A DNA stretch of 64,000 nt from Rhizobium sp. 32-5/1 (lineage in GTDB: Bacteria > Pseudomonadota > Alphaproteobacteria > Rhizobiales > Rhizobiaceae), in contig NZ_CP120638.1 of the NCBI RefSeq assembly GCF_029537235.1, forward strand, positions 3,846,501-3,910,500. Reading direction: 5' to 3'. Positions within the stretch are counted from its first letter, which is position 1; each line of letters begins with the position of its first letter. Below, piece by piece: positions 7,954 through 17,680 of this stretch. Position numbers and translations under genes: made by a program. The notes beneath the pieces were generated by a model. That model was not told the origin of the DNA and did not search any database. It was given only the letters and a program-made list of their open reading frames with translations.

Positions 7954-8961
7954 ATGTCGGAGGCCAGATTGACAGTAGTTTCCACCTTATCACCCGCCCT
8001 GCGTTTACCGACATTTGATGACGTCAGGACAGCGCAGAACCGAATTTCCGGAGTGGCGCATGTCACGCCGGTTTTGACGTCGAAGACCGCCGATGCGATG
8101 GCGGGCGCCAGGCTCTTTTTCAAGGCGGAAAATCTGCAGCGGAGCGGAGCTTTCAAGTTTCGCGGCGCCTACAATTCCGTCTCGGCGCTGGAGCCCGACA
8201 TTCGTCGCACTGGTGTTGTGGCCTTTTCTTCCGGCAACCACGGGCAGGCGCTCGCCTATGCGGCTCAGCTCTTCGGCGTTTCCGCAGTCATCGTCATGCC
8301 GCAGGATACGCCCGCGATGAAAGTGGCAGCGACCAGAGGTTATGGCGCTGAGATCGTTTTTTACGATCGCTATACCGAGGACCGCGAGGCGATCACCCGG
8401 CGGATTGCTGCAGAACGGCATGCCACGATTATTCCACCCTATGATCATGCGGACGTCATTGCCGGGCAGGGCACGGCGGCGCTGGAACTGATCGAAGAGG
8501 TCGGCGAGATCGATTATCTCGTCGCTCCGCTCGGCGGTGGCGGCTTGCTGGCCGGTTGCGCGCTCAGCGCCAAGGCTCTGTCGCCGGGCTGCAAGATTAT
8601 TGGTGTCGAGCCGGAGGCAGGCGACGACGGCCGGCAATCATTGCGCAAGGGTGAGATCGTGCGCATTCCCGTGCCGAAGTCCATTGCTGACGGTGCGCTG
8701 ACCACCTATCTCGGACAACATAATTTTCCGATCCTGAAACGCGATGTCCACGACATCGTCACGGTGAGCGATACGCAACTGATCGACACCATGCGCTTCT
8801 TTGCCGAGCGTATGAAGATCATCGTCGAACCGACGGGTTGCCTTGCCGCCGCGGCCGTTCTGCACGGCGCTGTTGCGTGCGCCGGCAAAAGGGTGGGTAT
8901 CATTCTCAGCGGCGGAAACGTCGATCTGAAGACTTTCAACGCTCTTTTCAACGGGTGTTAA
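7954..8961 (+). CDS. PLP-dependent threonine/serine dehydratase-family enzyme
   Basis: 335 residues, fold-type II PLP enzyme. The cofactor lysine is in SGAFKFRGAYN, the phosphate/carboxylate loop in SSGNHGQALA and the glycine loop in APLGGGGLLAG. The length lacks the C-terminal ACT domain of biosynthetic IlvA, so it resembles catabolic threonine dehydratase, threo-3-hydroxyaspartate ammonia-lyase and serine racemase. The sequence alone does not separate these. It follows the hydratase by 81 bp on the same strand but has no evident role in ergothioneine breakdown. ATG 7954 was taken over the GTG at 7882 because family similarity starts near here; neither has a strong ribosome site. Confidence 0.7.
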   Translation: MSEARLTVVSTLSPALRLPTFDDVRTAQNRISGVAHVTPVLTSKTADAMAGARLFFKAENLQRSGAFKFRGAYNSVSALEPDIRRTGVVAFSSGNHGQALAYAAQLFGVSAVIVMPQDTPAMKVAATRGYGAEIVFYDRYTEDREAITRRIAAERHATIIPPYDHADVIAGQGTAALELIEEVGEIDYLVAPLGGGGLLAGCALSAKALSPGCKIIGVEPEAGDDGRQSLRKGEIVRIPVPKSIADGALTTYLGQHNFPILKRDVHDIVTVSDTQLIDTMRFFAERMKIIVEPTGCLAAAAVLHGAVACAGKRVGIILSGGNVDLKTFNALFNGC

Positions 8962-9128
8962 ACTGGCGGATGCCGTGTGGAATGCACGGCGGAACCTACA
9001 GTCAAAGATAGGCATCGGCATGCAGGCGCTGGCCAGCCCCAAACATTTTGCCGATGCCCGGGGTGCCCTGAGTTGTCAGGGCGCTGCGCAGCACATACCC
9101 GGTCCGCTTGTATTCGTCCGTGCCCGGA

Positions 9129-9632
<504 letters not shown>

Positions 9633-9696
9633 TCAATGATCCCCTTGGGCGAACACGCAGGCACACTCTCCCCGGCAAGGGGACAGGTTATCTGCT

Positions 9697-9842
9697 TGCT
9701 CTCTTTCATCCGGACTTTAACCGTCGGCTCCGGATTTCGACCGGATCTGCTGACCTCTTCACGGTGAGATGAAGAGCGCTCGCGGGCTTCGGGGATTTCT
9801 CCCCGCTACCGCCGGTGGGGAGTTTCACCCCGCCCTGAGAAC
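9697..9842 (-). promoter_or_regulatory. FMN riboswitch (RFN element) controlling ribH2
   Basis: Read on the minus strand, the region holds the RFN consensus blocks in order: TTCTCAGGGCGGGGTGAAAC, CCCCACCGGCGGTA, GAGCGCTCTTC, GATCCGGTCGAAATCCGG, AGCCGACGGTTAAAGTC and GGATGAAAGAGAG. The closing stem pairs the two ends. Downstream, CCCCTTG (9673-9679 region) can pair with CAAGGGG at about 9640-9650, just before the ribH2 start, a plausible expression platform. It should reduce ribH2 expression when FMN is high. Confidence 0.93.
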
Positions 9843-9904
9843 GTGCAGCATGAACTATAGAGATGCAGCGCTCAGCGTCAAAGGTCGCGGACGACATGCC
9901 AAAC

Positions 9905-9935
9905 GAAAAACGCGACAGTTCCATCCTGTCGCGTT
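9905..9935 (-). terminator. Rho-independent terminator of the ABC importer operon
   Basis: On the minus strand a perfect 10-bp stem AACGCGACAG/CTGTCGCGTT with a 7-nt loop is followed by a T run. It lies 29 bp after the stop of the ATP-binding protein gene and just before the riboswitch region of ribH2, separating the two minus-strand units. Confidence 0.88.
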
Positions 9936-9963
9936 CTTCCTATAGGGCATATTTTTCCAACTG

Positions 9964-11024
9964 TCAGTCGCGGACGATCAACAGGTCGCTCGCCGTGAAG
10001 CGCAGGGTGACCGTTTCACCGACTGACGGTGGCGTGAGGCCCGGGCTGTTGAACATGTCGAATGAAATGACGGCGGGGCCGACCTTCATGCGCGTGCGGA
10101 TGACGGAGCCGAGGAAGTTGCTGGTGATGACCTCTCCGACAAGGGCAGTGTCGCCTTTCGCACCTTCCGCGATCGAGCCGGCTTCGGGGCGAAGCGCCAG
10201 CGAAATCGTGTCGCCGACCTTTGACGCCCCGAGGGGTTCCTTGAGCGTGATGCCCTGGTCGCCGATGGAAATGCGGTTGGAGGCCGGATCGACGACCTTG
10301 GCTTCGATGAGGTTCAACGTGCCGACAAAGGAGGCAACAAAGCGCGTCGAGGGCCGGTTGTAGATGTCGAAAGGAGTGCCAATCTGGTCGGCGCGGCCGC
10401 CATTCATGACAACGATGCGATCCGAGATCGACAGCGCCTCTTCCTGGTCATGGGTGACGAAGACGGTGGTGATGCCGAGTTGCTGCTGGATCATGCGGAT
10501 TTCTTCACGCAGCGAGACGCGGATCTTGGCGTCGAGCGCGGAGAGCGGCTCGTCCAAAAGCAATACCTGCGGTTTGGGTGCCAACGCTCGGGCCAGTGCC
10601 ACGCGCTGCTGCTGGCCGCCGGAAAGCTGGAACGGGTAACGGCTACCGAGATCCGGCAGGCCGATCAGTTTCAGCATTTCAGCGACGCGGTTGTCGGCAA
10701 CCGAGCCGGTGATGCCCTTGACCTTCAGGCCGAAGCCGACATTCTGGGCGACGGTCAGATTGGGGAACAGCGCATAGGCCTGGAAGACCATGCCGATGTT
10801 GCGCTGGTTCGGACGCTTGGAGACGACGTCCTTGCCGTCGATCAGGATCGCGCCCGAGGATGAGGTCTCAAACCCCGCGACCATGCGCAGCACCGTCGTC
10901 TTGCCGCATCCCGAGGGCCGAGCAGCGAGATGAACTCGCCTTTCTCGATCGCGAGATTGAAGTCTTTCACAACCCGGTTCTGTCCGAAGACCTTTTCCAG
11001 ATTCTTGATGTCGAGAAAAGCCAT
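9964..11024 (-). CDS. ABC transporter ATP-binding protein (spermidine/putrescine/iron type), one frameshift
   Basis: Reconstructed 353 residues. Walker A is split by the frameshift at the G run 10915-10917; one more G gives the normal LLGPSGCGKTTVL. The rest is intact: Q-loop FQAYALFP, signature LSGGQQQRVALARAL, Walker B VLLLDEPLSALD, switch VTHDQEEAL, then a TOBE-like C-terminal domain. It energises the importer formed with the two permeases and the binding protein upstream. The start ATG at 11024 shares one base with the permease stop (TAATG), so translation is coupled. PotA/FbpC-type proteins are the relatives; substrate is not decided by the ATPase. Confidence 0.85.
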
Positions 11025-11806
11025 TAGCGTTGTGCTCTCGTATGTTTGGAGAAACGGGTAACCAGCTGGATCAGGCCCATGCAGGCCCATGTGATACCGA
11101 AGGCGATGACGGCGAGCGCCGCAGGCTCATAAGCCCGGTTGGCGCCGAGAAGCTGCATGTAGGGTCCGAAGGCCGGACGGTTGAGCAGGGCGGCCATCGT
11201 GAATTCTCCGATGACGATCGCAAAGGTCAGGAAGGCGCCCGAAAGCACGGCGACCAGAACATTGGGCAGGATGATGCGCGACAGGATGGTGATCCAGCCG
11301 GCGCCGAGACTTTGCGCCGCCTCGGTCAGCGTCGTCACATCGATGGTGCGCAATCCCGTATCGACCGCACGGTACATGTAGGGCAAAGCCAGCGTCGCAT
11401 AACCGAACATCAACAGGATATTGGTGCCCGTGGTCGTGCCTGTCAGCGGCAGCCAGCTCGACGTGTTGTAGAGGCGGATGTAGCCGAAGACGATGACGAT
11501 TGCCGGGATGACCAGCGGCAGCAGTGTGACGAACTCGATATAGGGTCGGAGGCCCGGCATCTTGAGACGGACCCAATAGGCGGTGGGGACAATCAAGAGG
11601 ATTCCGAAAAGGATGGTGAACAGCGCCATCATCACCGAGAAACCGAAGGTCTCCTGGAACTTCGGATCCGCCAACACCCGCGCATAGGCGTCGAAGGAAT
11701 ATTCGCCGCGCCGCATTTTCAGCGAGAAGTTGGTCATGCCGATGAGCGGCAGGAAGAAATAGAGCAAGCCGAAAATCAGCGCGCCCCAGGCCCAGATGCG
11801 CTTCAT
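11024..11806 (-). CDS. ABC transporter permease (PotC-like)
   Basis: 260 residues with about six membrane segments and the permease EAA loop in LTEAAQSLGAGWITILSRIILP. This is the second inner-membrane subunit of a polyamine/iron-type importer. The start at 11806 has AAGGTGG upstream and overlaps the previous stop by ATGA (11803-11806). It ends in a TAATG overlap with the ATPase gene. Gene order binding protein, permease, permease, ATPase is typical for this class. The transported compound is probably an amine or amino-acid-like compound judging from the divergent catabolic genes. Confidence 0.85.
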   Translation of the reverse strand: MKRIWAWGALIFGLLYFFLPLIGMTNFSLKMRRGEYSFDAYARVLADPKFQETFGFSVMMALFTILFGILLIVPTAYWVRLKMPGLRPYIEFVTLLPLVIPAIVIVFGYIRLYNTSSWLPLTGTTTGTNILLMFGYATLALPYMYRAVDTGLRTIDVTTLTEAAQSLGAGWITILSRIILPNVLVAVLSGAFLTFAIVIGEFTMAALLNRPAFGPYMQLLGANRAYEPAALAVIAFGITWACMGLIQLVTRFSKHTRAQR

Positions 11807-12702
11807 TTCAGCCACCTTTCACTGCGTGCACGCAGCCAGATATAAATTGCATTGGCGATGCCGGTGATGACGATCATGCCGAAGGCAAGCGCATAGCCGA
11901 GATGAGGGTCGCCCAGAACGTCGCCGCGGATCTGCGCAAACAGCAGGATGGGCACGATATTCAGTGAAGATCCGGTCAGCGCGATCGCGGTGGCGACGGC
12001 GCCGAAGGCATTGGCAAACAGCAGCGCAAGCGTGCCGAGCAGCGAGGGAAACAGGATCGGAAAGGCGACCATCCGCCAATATTGCGGACCGGTTGCGCCG
12101 AGGATTTCGGCCGCCTCGCGCCATTCGCGCTTCAAGCCGTCGAGCGCTGGCGTGATGATCAGCACCATCAGCGGAATCTGGAAGAACAGGTAGGTTAGCG
12201 TCAGGCCCCAGAAGGACAGGAGATTGAAACCCAACAGACGCAGATCAAGGCCGAGTTGCGTTTTCAGGAAGACCGTGAGGAGCCCGACCGGGCCGAGCGT
12301 CGCGAGGAAGGCGAAGGCCAGCGGCACGCCGGCGAAATTGGAGGCAACGCCCGAAAAGGTCAGGAGCGGTCCACGGATCCATTGCGGCAAGCCGCCAAGC
12401 ACGACCGCGGACGAAACACCAAAGCCGATGATGCAGCCCAGAATGGCCGATGCCAGGCTGATCTTGATGGAGATCCAGTAGGCCGCCATGATCGAGGGCG
12501 TGAAGAGGCCGCGAATGTTGTCGAGCGTCAGCGTTCCATCGGGAGTCTGGAAGGCGCCCAGCACGATCTTCATCGTCGGCATGATCAGGAAAAGCGTGAC
12601 GAAAACGGCAAAGGGCAGGACGCCCAGCCACTGCACGGGAAATCTTCGCCGCGAGGGCACCGGCACGGTCGCCGCCGGGATACTGGTTTTGTCGGATTGC
12701 AT
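11803..12702 (-). CDS. ABC transporter permease (PotB-like)
   Basis: 299 residues from the ATG at 12702, which has GGAG about 10 nt upstream; a longer in-frame start at 12783 would run through the intergenic hairpin and is rejected. About six membrane helices; the EAA loop is REAAEILGATGPQYWRMVAFP. It pairs with the 11024-11806 permease to form the membrane channel. It is separated from the binding-protein gene by a strong hairpin that probably lowers the amount of permease relative to binding protein. Confidence 0.83.
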   Translation of the reverse strand: MQSDKTSIPAATVPVPSRRRFPVQWLGVLPFAVFVTLFLIMPTMKIVLGAFQTPDGTLTLDNIRGLFTPSIMAAYWISIKISLASAILGCIIGFGVSSAVVLGGLPQWIRGPLLTFSGVASNFAGVPLAFAFLATLGPVGLLTVFLKTQLGLDLRLLGFNLLSFWGLTLTYLFFQIPLMVLIITPALDGLKREWREAAEILGATGPQYWRMVAFPILFPSLLGTLALLFANAFGAVATAIALTGSSLNIVPILLFAQIRGDVLGDPHLGYALAFGMIVITGIANAIYIWLRARSERWLK

Positions 12703-12748
12703 CCTGTGGTTTCTCCGGCCGGGATACGGCGTGGCCTGTTCAAGCGAA

Positions 12749-12779
12749 ACCCGTCCCGGCCGTAAGGGCCGGGACGGGT
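12749..12779 (-). other. Intercistronic hairpin between binding protein and permease genes
   Basis: A perfect 13-bp stem (ACCCGTCCCGGCC and its complement) with a 5-nt loop lies 15 bp after the binding-protein stop. It has no T run, so it is unlikely to be a full terminator. Such structures after the first gene of ABC operons protect the upstream mRNA end and make binding protein more abundant than the permeases. Confidence 0.8.
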
Positions 12780-12793
12780 GCATTCAAGGACGA

Positions 12794-13900
12794 TTACTGA
12801 ACGTTTGCGCCCACGACCTTGTCCCAGCCGCCGGTGACGGCAGCCTTGTTGGCATCGACTTCTTCGAGAGTCGGGAAGTATGCCTTTTCATAGGAGGCTG
12901 CCGGCGGCAGCTTGTCGAGCAGGTCCTGCGGGATCTTGCCAGCCTTCGACATGGCGTTGAAGCGGGCCGGGTGGCAATAGCCCTTCAGCCAGCCAAGCTG
13001 ACCTTCGTCGGAATAGAGATATTCCATCCACAGCTTGGCAGCGTTCGGGTGCGGCGCATAGGCGGAGATCGCCTGAACGTAGACGCCGGCGAGAACGCCC
13101 TTTTCCGGAACGATGACTTCAACCGGCGGGTTGCCGGCCAGCGTGTCCTTGGCGGCAAGCGCGTTATAGTCCCACATGACCACGATCGGGGTCGCGCCCT
13201 GTGCCAGCGTACCGGACTTGCCGATGACCGGAACGAAGTTGCCGGCCTTATTGAGTTCGCCGAAATACTTCAGGCCGGCTTCGCCAGCATCCTTGCCGGA
13301 AGCAGCACCCGAAGCGAGACCAGCGGCGAGAACACCCAGGATGGCCTGGTTCGAAGCGCGCGGATCACCGGCGAGAGCAACCTGTCCGGCATATTCCGGC
13401 TTCAGAAGATCAGCCCAATCCTTCGGGGTGTTGGCAACCAGGTCCTTGTTCACGAGCAGCGACATGACGCCGTAATAGTCGCCATACCAGTGGCCGTCGG
13501 CATCCTTGATCGTGTCGGGAATTTCATCCCAGGTGGAAACCTTGTAGGGCTGGGTCAGGCCTTCGGCCTTAGAGGAGGGGCCGAACGACAGGCCGACGTC
13601 GATCACGTCGGGAGCCTGCGGGCCCTTGTTGTCCTTGTTGGCCTTGATGGCTTCGATTTCGTCGGCCGAGCCAGCATCGGGGTTCAGTTCGTTGACGGTG
13701 ATTTCCGGATACTTGGCCTTGAAGCCGGCGATGACGCCGCCATAACCGCACCAGTCATGCGGAAGCGCGATCGTCGTAAGCGTGCCTTCGGCCTTTGCTG
13801 CGGCGATCAGTTCGGCGCTTGGCTCGGCGGAAGCCATGGCCGTCGAAGCGACGATCATGGCGGTGGAAAGCGAAAGCAGGCGGCGCATATGTGTAAGCAC
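12794..13900 (-). CDS. ABC transporter periplasmic substrate-binding protein (PotD/FbpA-like)
   Basis: 368 residues. A signal peptide is clear (MRRLLSLSTAMIVASTAMASA, cleavage near residue 25). The mature part is a type II periplasmic binding protein of the polyamine, opine, phosphonate and iron group, with DVIDVGLSF, GDYYGVMSLLVN and PNAAKLWMEYLYSDEG. The start is GTG at 13900: AAAGGAG stands 7 nt before it, better spaced than for the ATG at 13888. It is the first structural gene of the importer, downstream of the RpiR gene on the same strand. GABA-type transporters of rhizobia belong to this class, but the ligand here cannot be read from sequence. Confidence 0.85.
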   Translation of the reverse strand: MLTHMRRLLSLSTAMIVASTAMASAEPSAELIAAAKAEGTLTTIALPHDWCGYGGVIAGFKAKYPEITVNELNPDAGSADEIEAIKANKDNKGPQAPDVIDVGLSFGPSSKAEGLTQPYKVSTWDEIPDTIKDADGHWYGDYYGVMSLLVNKDLVANTPKDWADLLKPEYAGQVALAGDPRASNQAILGVLAAGLASGAASGKDAGEAGLKYFGELNKAGNFVPVIGKSGTLAQGATPIVVMWDYNALAAKDTLAGNPPVEVIVPEKGVLAGVYVQAISAYAPHPNAAKLWMEYLYSDEGQLGWLKGYCHPARFNAMSKAGKIPQDLLDKLPPAASYEKAYFPTLEEVDANKAAVTGGWDKVVGANVQ

Positions 13901-13932
13901 TGGTCTTCTCCTTTGGTTATTTCAGTCAGTTT

Positions 13933-13964
13933 CGATGAAGCTGATACTGGGGTCCGATGAAGCT
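13933..13964. repeat. Direct repeat upstream of the binding-protein gene
   Basis: The 10-mer CGATGAAGCT occurs at 13933-13942 and 13955-13964, a 22-bp period or about two helical turns, 33-64 bp upstream of the GTG start at 13900. The position and phase suit a regulator binding site, but this could be chance. Confidence 0.35.
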
Positions 13965-14125
13965 TATGTGACAGGCTTTGGTCTTGCCGCGACGAGATCG
14001 TCGCTCCTGGAACATATTCATTTCATTCTGTAAATTGCGGTCCACAAGGCTGCGAACCTCCTCGTTTTTCCCTTTTTGGGGCCGACAGGCGTTTCGCTTG
14101 TCCTCCCGGTCTTGCCGTACTCCTC

Positions 14126-15004
14126 CTAAAGCGGCTTTCGAAAAAGTCGGGTTGAATCGAACAGGGCTTCCAGCGTCTTCATCCTGTCGCGGGTTTCGTC
14201 CCAGATCGAGCTTTGAACCGCTTCGATCAGGGCTTCCACTGCAAACAGGATAACGACCGAGCTGTCCCAGGCCGATGGTGCTTCGATCTGGATCCGGAAG
14301 ATGCGGCGCGCGGATTTGGCGACCGGCGAACTCCATTGATCCGTGAAAAGGATGATTTCGACGCCACGATCCCGGGCGATCTTCGCGAGGGTTTCCATTT
14401 CCTGTTCGTAGCGGCGGATGTCGAAGATGATCAGCACGTCACCCGGCTTCATATCCAGCACGTAGTGCGGCCAGGAACTGGAATTGGCGGCAATCTGCGT
14501 GACGCCGGAACGGATGACCTGAAGATGGGTGAAGAAGTAGTCGGCCAAGGCCCCGGTAATGCGCCCGCCAACCAGATAGATGCTGCGCTTGCGATCGGCG
14601 ATCAGCGCAGCGGCCCCGTCGAATTCCTGGGTTTCGATCTGCGCCAGCGTTGCCCGCATATTGTTCATGATGGCATCGGCGAAGCGGTTGAGAATATGCG
14701 TTCCCGGAGCATTCGCTGCCCAGCGGTCGTGTTTGCTGATCGGATTGGAAATCGTCGCTTCCAATTCCTGGTGCAGGCGAGACTGGAAATCCGGGAAACC
14801 GCGAAACCCCAGTTTCTGGACCATGCGCGCAACCGTCGGCGTCGAGACACGGGCATTCTCGGCAACAGTCGTGATGCTGCCGAGCCCGGACACCGGATAG
14901 TTGTCGAGAAGCGTCTCAGCCAGCTGTTTCTCCGCGCGGGTCAGCGAGGTGAAACGTGCACTGATTACATCCGACACCGTCATGGAGGTGGCGACGTTGG
15001 TCAA
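14126..15004 (-). CDS. RpiR-family transcriptional regulator (HTH + SIS)
   Basis: 292 residues. Residues about 10-85 form the RpiR HTH domain (ENARVSTPTVARMVQKLGF), residues about 125-265 the SIS sugar-phosphate-type binding domain (YLVGGRITGALADYFFT, DVLIIFDIRRYEQE). The start is TTG at 15004: AGGGGA lies 6 nt upstream, while the in-frame ATG at 14983 has no ribosome site. It lies between the importer genes (same strand, downstream) and the divergent catabolic genes, so it probably senses the substrate or an intermediate and controls both. The inverted repeat at 15123-15146 is its likely operator. Confidence 0.85.
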   Translation of the reverse strand: MTNVATSMTVSDVISARFTSLTRAEKQLAETLLDNYPVSGLGSITTVAENARVSTPTVARMVQKLGFRGFPDFQSRLHQELEATISNPISKHDRWAANAPGTHILNRFADAIMNNMRATLAQIETQEFDGAAALIADRKRSIYLVGGRITGALADYFFTHLQVIRSGVTQIAANSSSWPHYVLDMKPGDVLIIFDIRRYEQEMETLAKIARDRGVEIILFTDQWSSPVAKSARRIFRIQIEAPSAWDSSVVILFAVEALIEAVQSSIWDETRDRMKTLEALFDSTRLFRKPL

Positions 15005-15108
15005 ATTTATTCCCCTGAAGCCGATCTACGCCAGCTTTGTGACAGATTAAACATCGCTGTCACAATTCGAGTCAATCAGTTTTTTGAAGAGATCGTTTCA
15101 GATTTCGA

Positions 15109-15146
15109 TTGACAGTGCGCGATTAGTGAAGAATTCTTTTCACTAA
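15109..15146 (+). promoter_or_regulatory. Probable promoter with RpiR-type operator for the plus-strand cluster
   Basis: TTGACA at 15109-15114 is followed after 17 bp by AATTCT at 15132-15137, a weak -10. The inverted repeat TTAGTGAA (15123-15130) / TTCACTAA (15139-15146), 8 bp each with an 8-bp centre, covers the -10. TGAA...TTCA half-sites are usual for RpiR/MurR regulators, so repression by the adjacent RpiR protein is the simplest reading. The repeat is seen directly; the function is inferred. Confidence 0.6.
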
Positions 15147-15172
15147 TGTAACCTTAATGCAGTGGTGCGGGT

Positions 15173-15943
15173 GTGGCGGGGCTTTTGACAGATGCGGACG
15201 GCAGCCCGGTTGCAACAGACAATCCGGACGGCACGAGCCCTTTTCTTTTCGTATGCGAACATGCGTCACGGCGACTGCCGCAGCGCATGGGGACGCTGGG
15301 TTTGACGCAGGAGGCGCTTGAAAGCCACATTGCCTGGGATCCGGGCGCTCTGGCGGTATCCGCGTTGATGTCGAAGCAACTGGATGCAGCCCTTTTCCAC
15401 CAGCGCTTTTCGCGTCTGGTCTATGACTGCAACAGGCCGCCCGAGGCGGACGCTGCGATGCCCGCGGTCAGCGAAATCTTCAACATTCCCGGCAATGCCG
15501 GATTGTCGAGTGAGGACCGCCTGGCGCGCACGCAAGCCATCTACTACCCCTTCCGGGAAGGGTTGGCCGACCTCATCGCGGCCCGCGTTCGGAAAGGGCA
15601 GCCGACTGTCCTTGTGACGATGCACAGCTTTACGCCGGTCTATCACGGCAAGCCGCGTTCGGTGGAGGTCGGCATCCTGCATGACGCGGACGCAAGGCTC
15701 GCCGATGCCATGCTGGCCGCGGCGGTGGCCGACGGAGCCGCCTTCGATACCCGTCGCAATGAGCCCTATGGGCCGGCTGACGGCGTCACGCACACGCTGA
15801 TTGAGCATGGCCTGAAGAATGGCCTGCTCAACGTAATGATCGAGATCCGCAATGATCTCGTTTCGGATGAAACCGGTCAAAGGGTCATGGCCGGTTATCT
15901 GGCAGGGCTGCTGGGCGAAGGCCTCGCATCGCTGCCGCAATAA
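15173..15943 (+). CDS. N-formylglutamate amidohydrolase-family enzyme, possibly a gamma-glutamyl amide hydrolase
   Basis: 256 residues with the FGase signature: FVCEHAS at about 25-31, HIAWDPGA, RLVYDCNRP, TMHSFTPVYHG and IEIRNDL, a zinc amidohydrolase fold. Classical members (HutG) release formate from N-formylglutamate in histidine use, yet no hut genes are near. It is the first gene of a cluster with a gamma-glutamyl ligase, two dehydrogenases and a permease, so it may instead hydrolyse a gamma-glutamyl product at the end of the pathway. GTG at 15173 is the only start that fits the frame. Family is sure, substrate open. Confidence 0.75.
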   Translation: MAGLLTDADGSPVATDNPDGTSPFLFVCEHASRRLPQRMGTLGLTQEALESHIAWDPGALAVSALMSKQLDAALFHQRFSRLVYDCNRPPEADAAMPAVSEIFNIPGNAGLSSEDRLARTQAIYYPFREGLADLIAARVRKGQPTVLVTMHSFTPVYHGKPRSVEVGILHDADARLADAMLAAAVADGAAFDTRRNEPYGPADGVTHTLIEHGLKNGLLNVMIEIRNDLVSDETGQRVMAGYLAGLLGEGLASLPQ

Positions 15944-16047
15944 AAGACCTGGGGAGCGGCTTGTCCGCGGAGAACTGGCCCATGGTCGTCCATGGGGTTT
16001 GGGCGTCTGGCAATACCGCCGGAGGTCAGTTGTTACAGGGGAAAAAC

Positions 16048-17591
16048 ATGTCAGATTATACCGATCTGGACAAGAAGCAGGATATGCACGTCCTGCATTC
16101 CATGGGTTATGCTCAGGAACTTGAACGAAGGATGAGCTCCTTCTCGAACTTCGCGATTTCGTTTTCAATCATCTGCATCATGTCCGGGGGATCAATTCGC
16201 TCGCCCAGGCGACGTCCGGCGCCGGCGGTATCGCGATCGGGATCGGCTGGCCGCTCGGCTGCCTGATGTCGGGCTTCTTTGCGCTGGCACTTGCACAGAT
16301 TTCGTCCGCCTATCCGACGGCCGGCGGCCTTTATCACTGGGGTTCCATCCTCGGCAACAGGTTTACCGGCTGGCTTTCGGCCTGGCTGAACCTGCTCGGT
16401 CTCATCACGGTTCTCGGCGCCATCAACGTTGGTACCTACTACTTCTTCTTTGGTGCATTCGGGGCCTATTTCGGCATGGAAGACACGCTTCTGGTCCGCG
16501 TCACCTTCGTTGCGGCGATCACTGCGGTCATGGCGCTGATCAATCACATGGGGATCGGCCTTACCGCAAAGCTGACGGATATGTCGGGCTACCTCATTCT
16601 GGCAGCCGCCATCGGCCTGACGATCGTTTGCCTGGCGAGCGCGCCATCCTACGAAATCAGCCGTCTTTTCACCCTGACCAACTATTCGGGTGAGGCCGGC
16701 GGCAATGTCTGGCCTGCTGTGTCGAGTGGCTGGGTGTTTGCACTTGGTCTTCTCCTGCCGATCTACACGATCACTGGTTACGACGCCTCGGCCCATACCT
16801 CGGAAGAAACGGTCAAGGCGCAGATTTCCGTGCCGCGGGGCATGGTATCATCCGTTCTCTGGGCCTCGATCTTCGGCTACATCATGCTGTGCTCCTTCGT
16901 GCTCATGATCCCGAACATGGACGACGCGGCAAAGCAGGGCTGGAACGTGTTTTTCTGGGCCATGGACACCCAGGTCAACAGCACGATCAAGATGGTGCTC
17001 TACGTTGCCATCGTCATCTCGCAGTTCCTCTGCGGCCTGGCGACGGTCACATCCGTTTCGCGCATGATCTTTGCGTTCTCGCGTGACAAGGGATTGCCGG
17101 GCTCCAGCATGCTTGCAAAAGTCAGCCCGAAGTTCCGCACCCCGGTTGCCGCGATCTGGGCCGGCTCGATCCTGTCGGTTCTGTTTGTCTGGGGAACCTC
17201 GAAAATCACCATCGGCGAGGCTTCGGCCTATGCGATCGTGGTCTCCTGCACCGTCATCTTCCTATTCCTGTCTTTCGCCCTTCCGATCGGTCTCGGTCTT
17301 CTGGCGCATGGGACACCGAAGTGGAACAAGATGGGTCCGTGGGATCTTGGCGCTGCCCGCTTCAAACTGGTTGCAGTGCTCGCCCTCATCTCGATGGTCG
17401 TGATGTTCGTTATCGGCGTACAGCCGCCGAACGACTGGGCGCTCTATATCACCGTGGGCTTCCTGATCCTGACCGGTGTTGTCTGGATAGTCTTCGAAAA
17501 CAAGCGCTTCAAGGGACCGCCGATCGGTGCCGAAGTCGCTCGCCGTCAGTCGGAAATTGCCGCGGCGGAGAAGGCGGTCGGCGAGATCTGA
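16048..17591 (+). CDS. APC-family amino acid/amine permease, one frameshift
   Basis: Reconstructed 514 residues with about 12 membrane helices. The frame breaks in the G run 16186-16190; one extra G gives the family sequence IMSGGINSLAQATSGAG. Other ACT/APC hallmarks are SFSNFAISFSII and GYDASAHTSEETVKA. Members of this branch carry GABA, choline, polyamines or amino acids. It starts at ATG 16048 after a GGGGAAAAAC stretch. With the ABC importer across the divergent promoter it gives the cluster two uptake routes. The substrate is probably the amine handled by the following ligase. Confidence 0.8.
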
Positions 17592-17608
17592 TTGCCATTG
17601 TTTAATCG

Positions 17609-17635
17609 CGGACCGGCGGCAACCCCGTCGGTCCG
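17609..17635 (+). other. Intercistronic hairpin between permease and ligase genes
   Basis: CGGACCG (17609-17615) pairs with CGGTCCG (17629-17635), with extra G/C pairing possible inside the loop. No T run follows. It resembles the hairpins in the other gaps of this cluster and may adjust relative expression. Confidence 0.5.
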
Positions 17636-17680
17636 TCCGGAACATCAGACGGCGCCGGGCGCCCAACACTGGATGAAGAC

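Noticed and set aside
15173..15943. Calling this gene hutG
   Set aside because: The family fits, but no hut gene is near and the context is an amine cluster, so the symbol would mislead.
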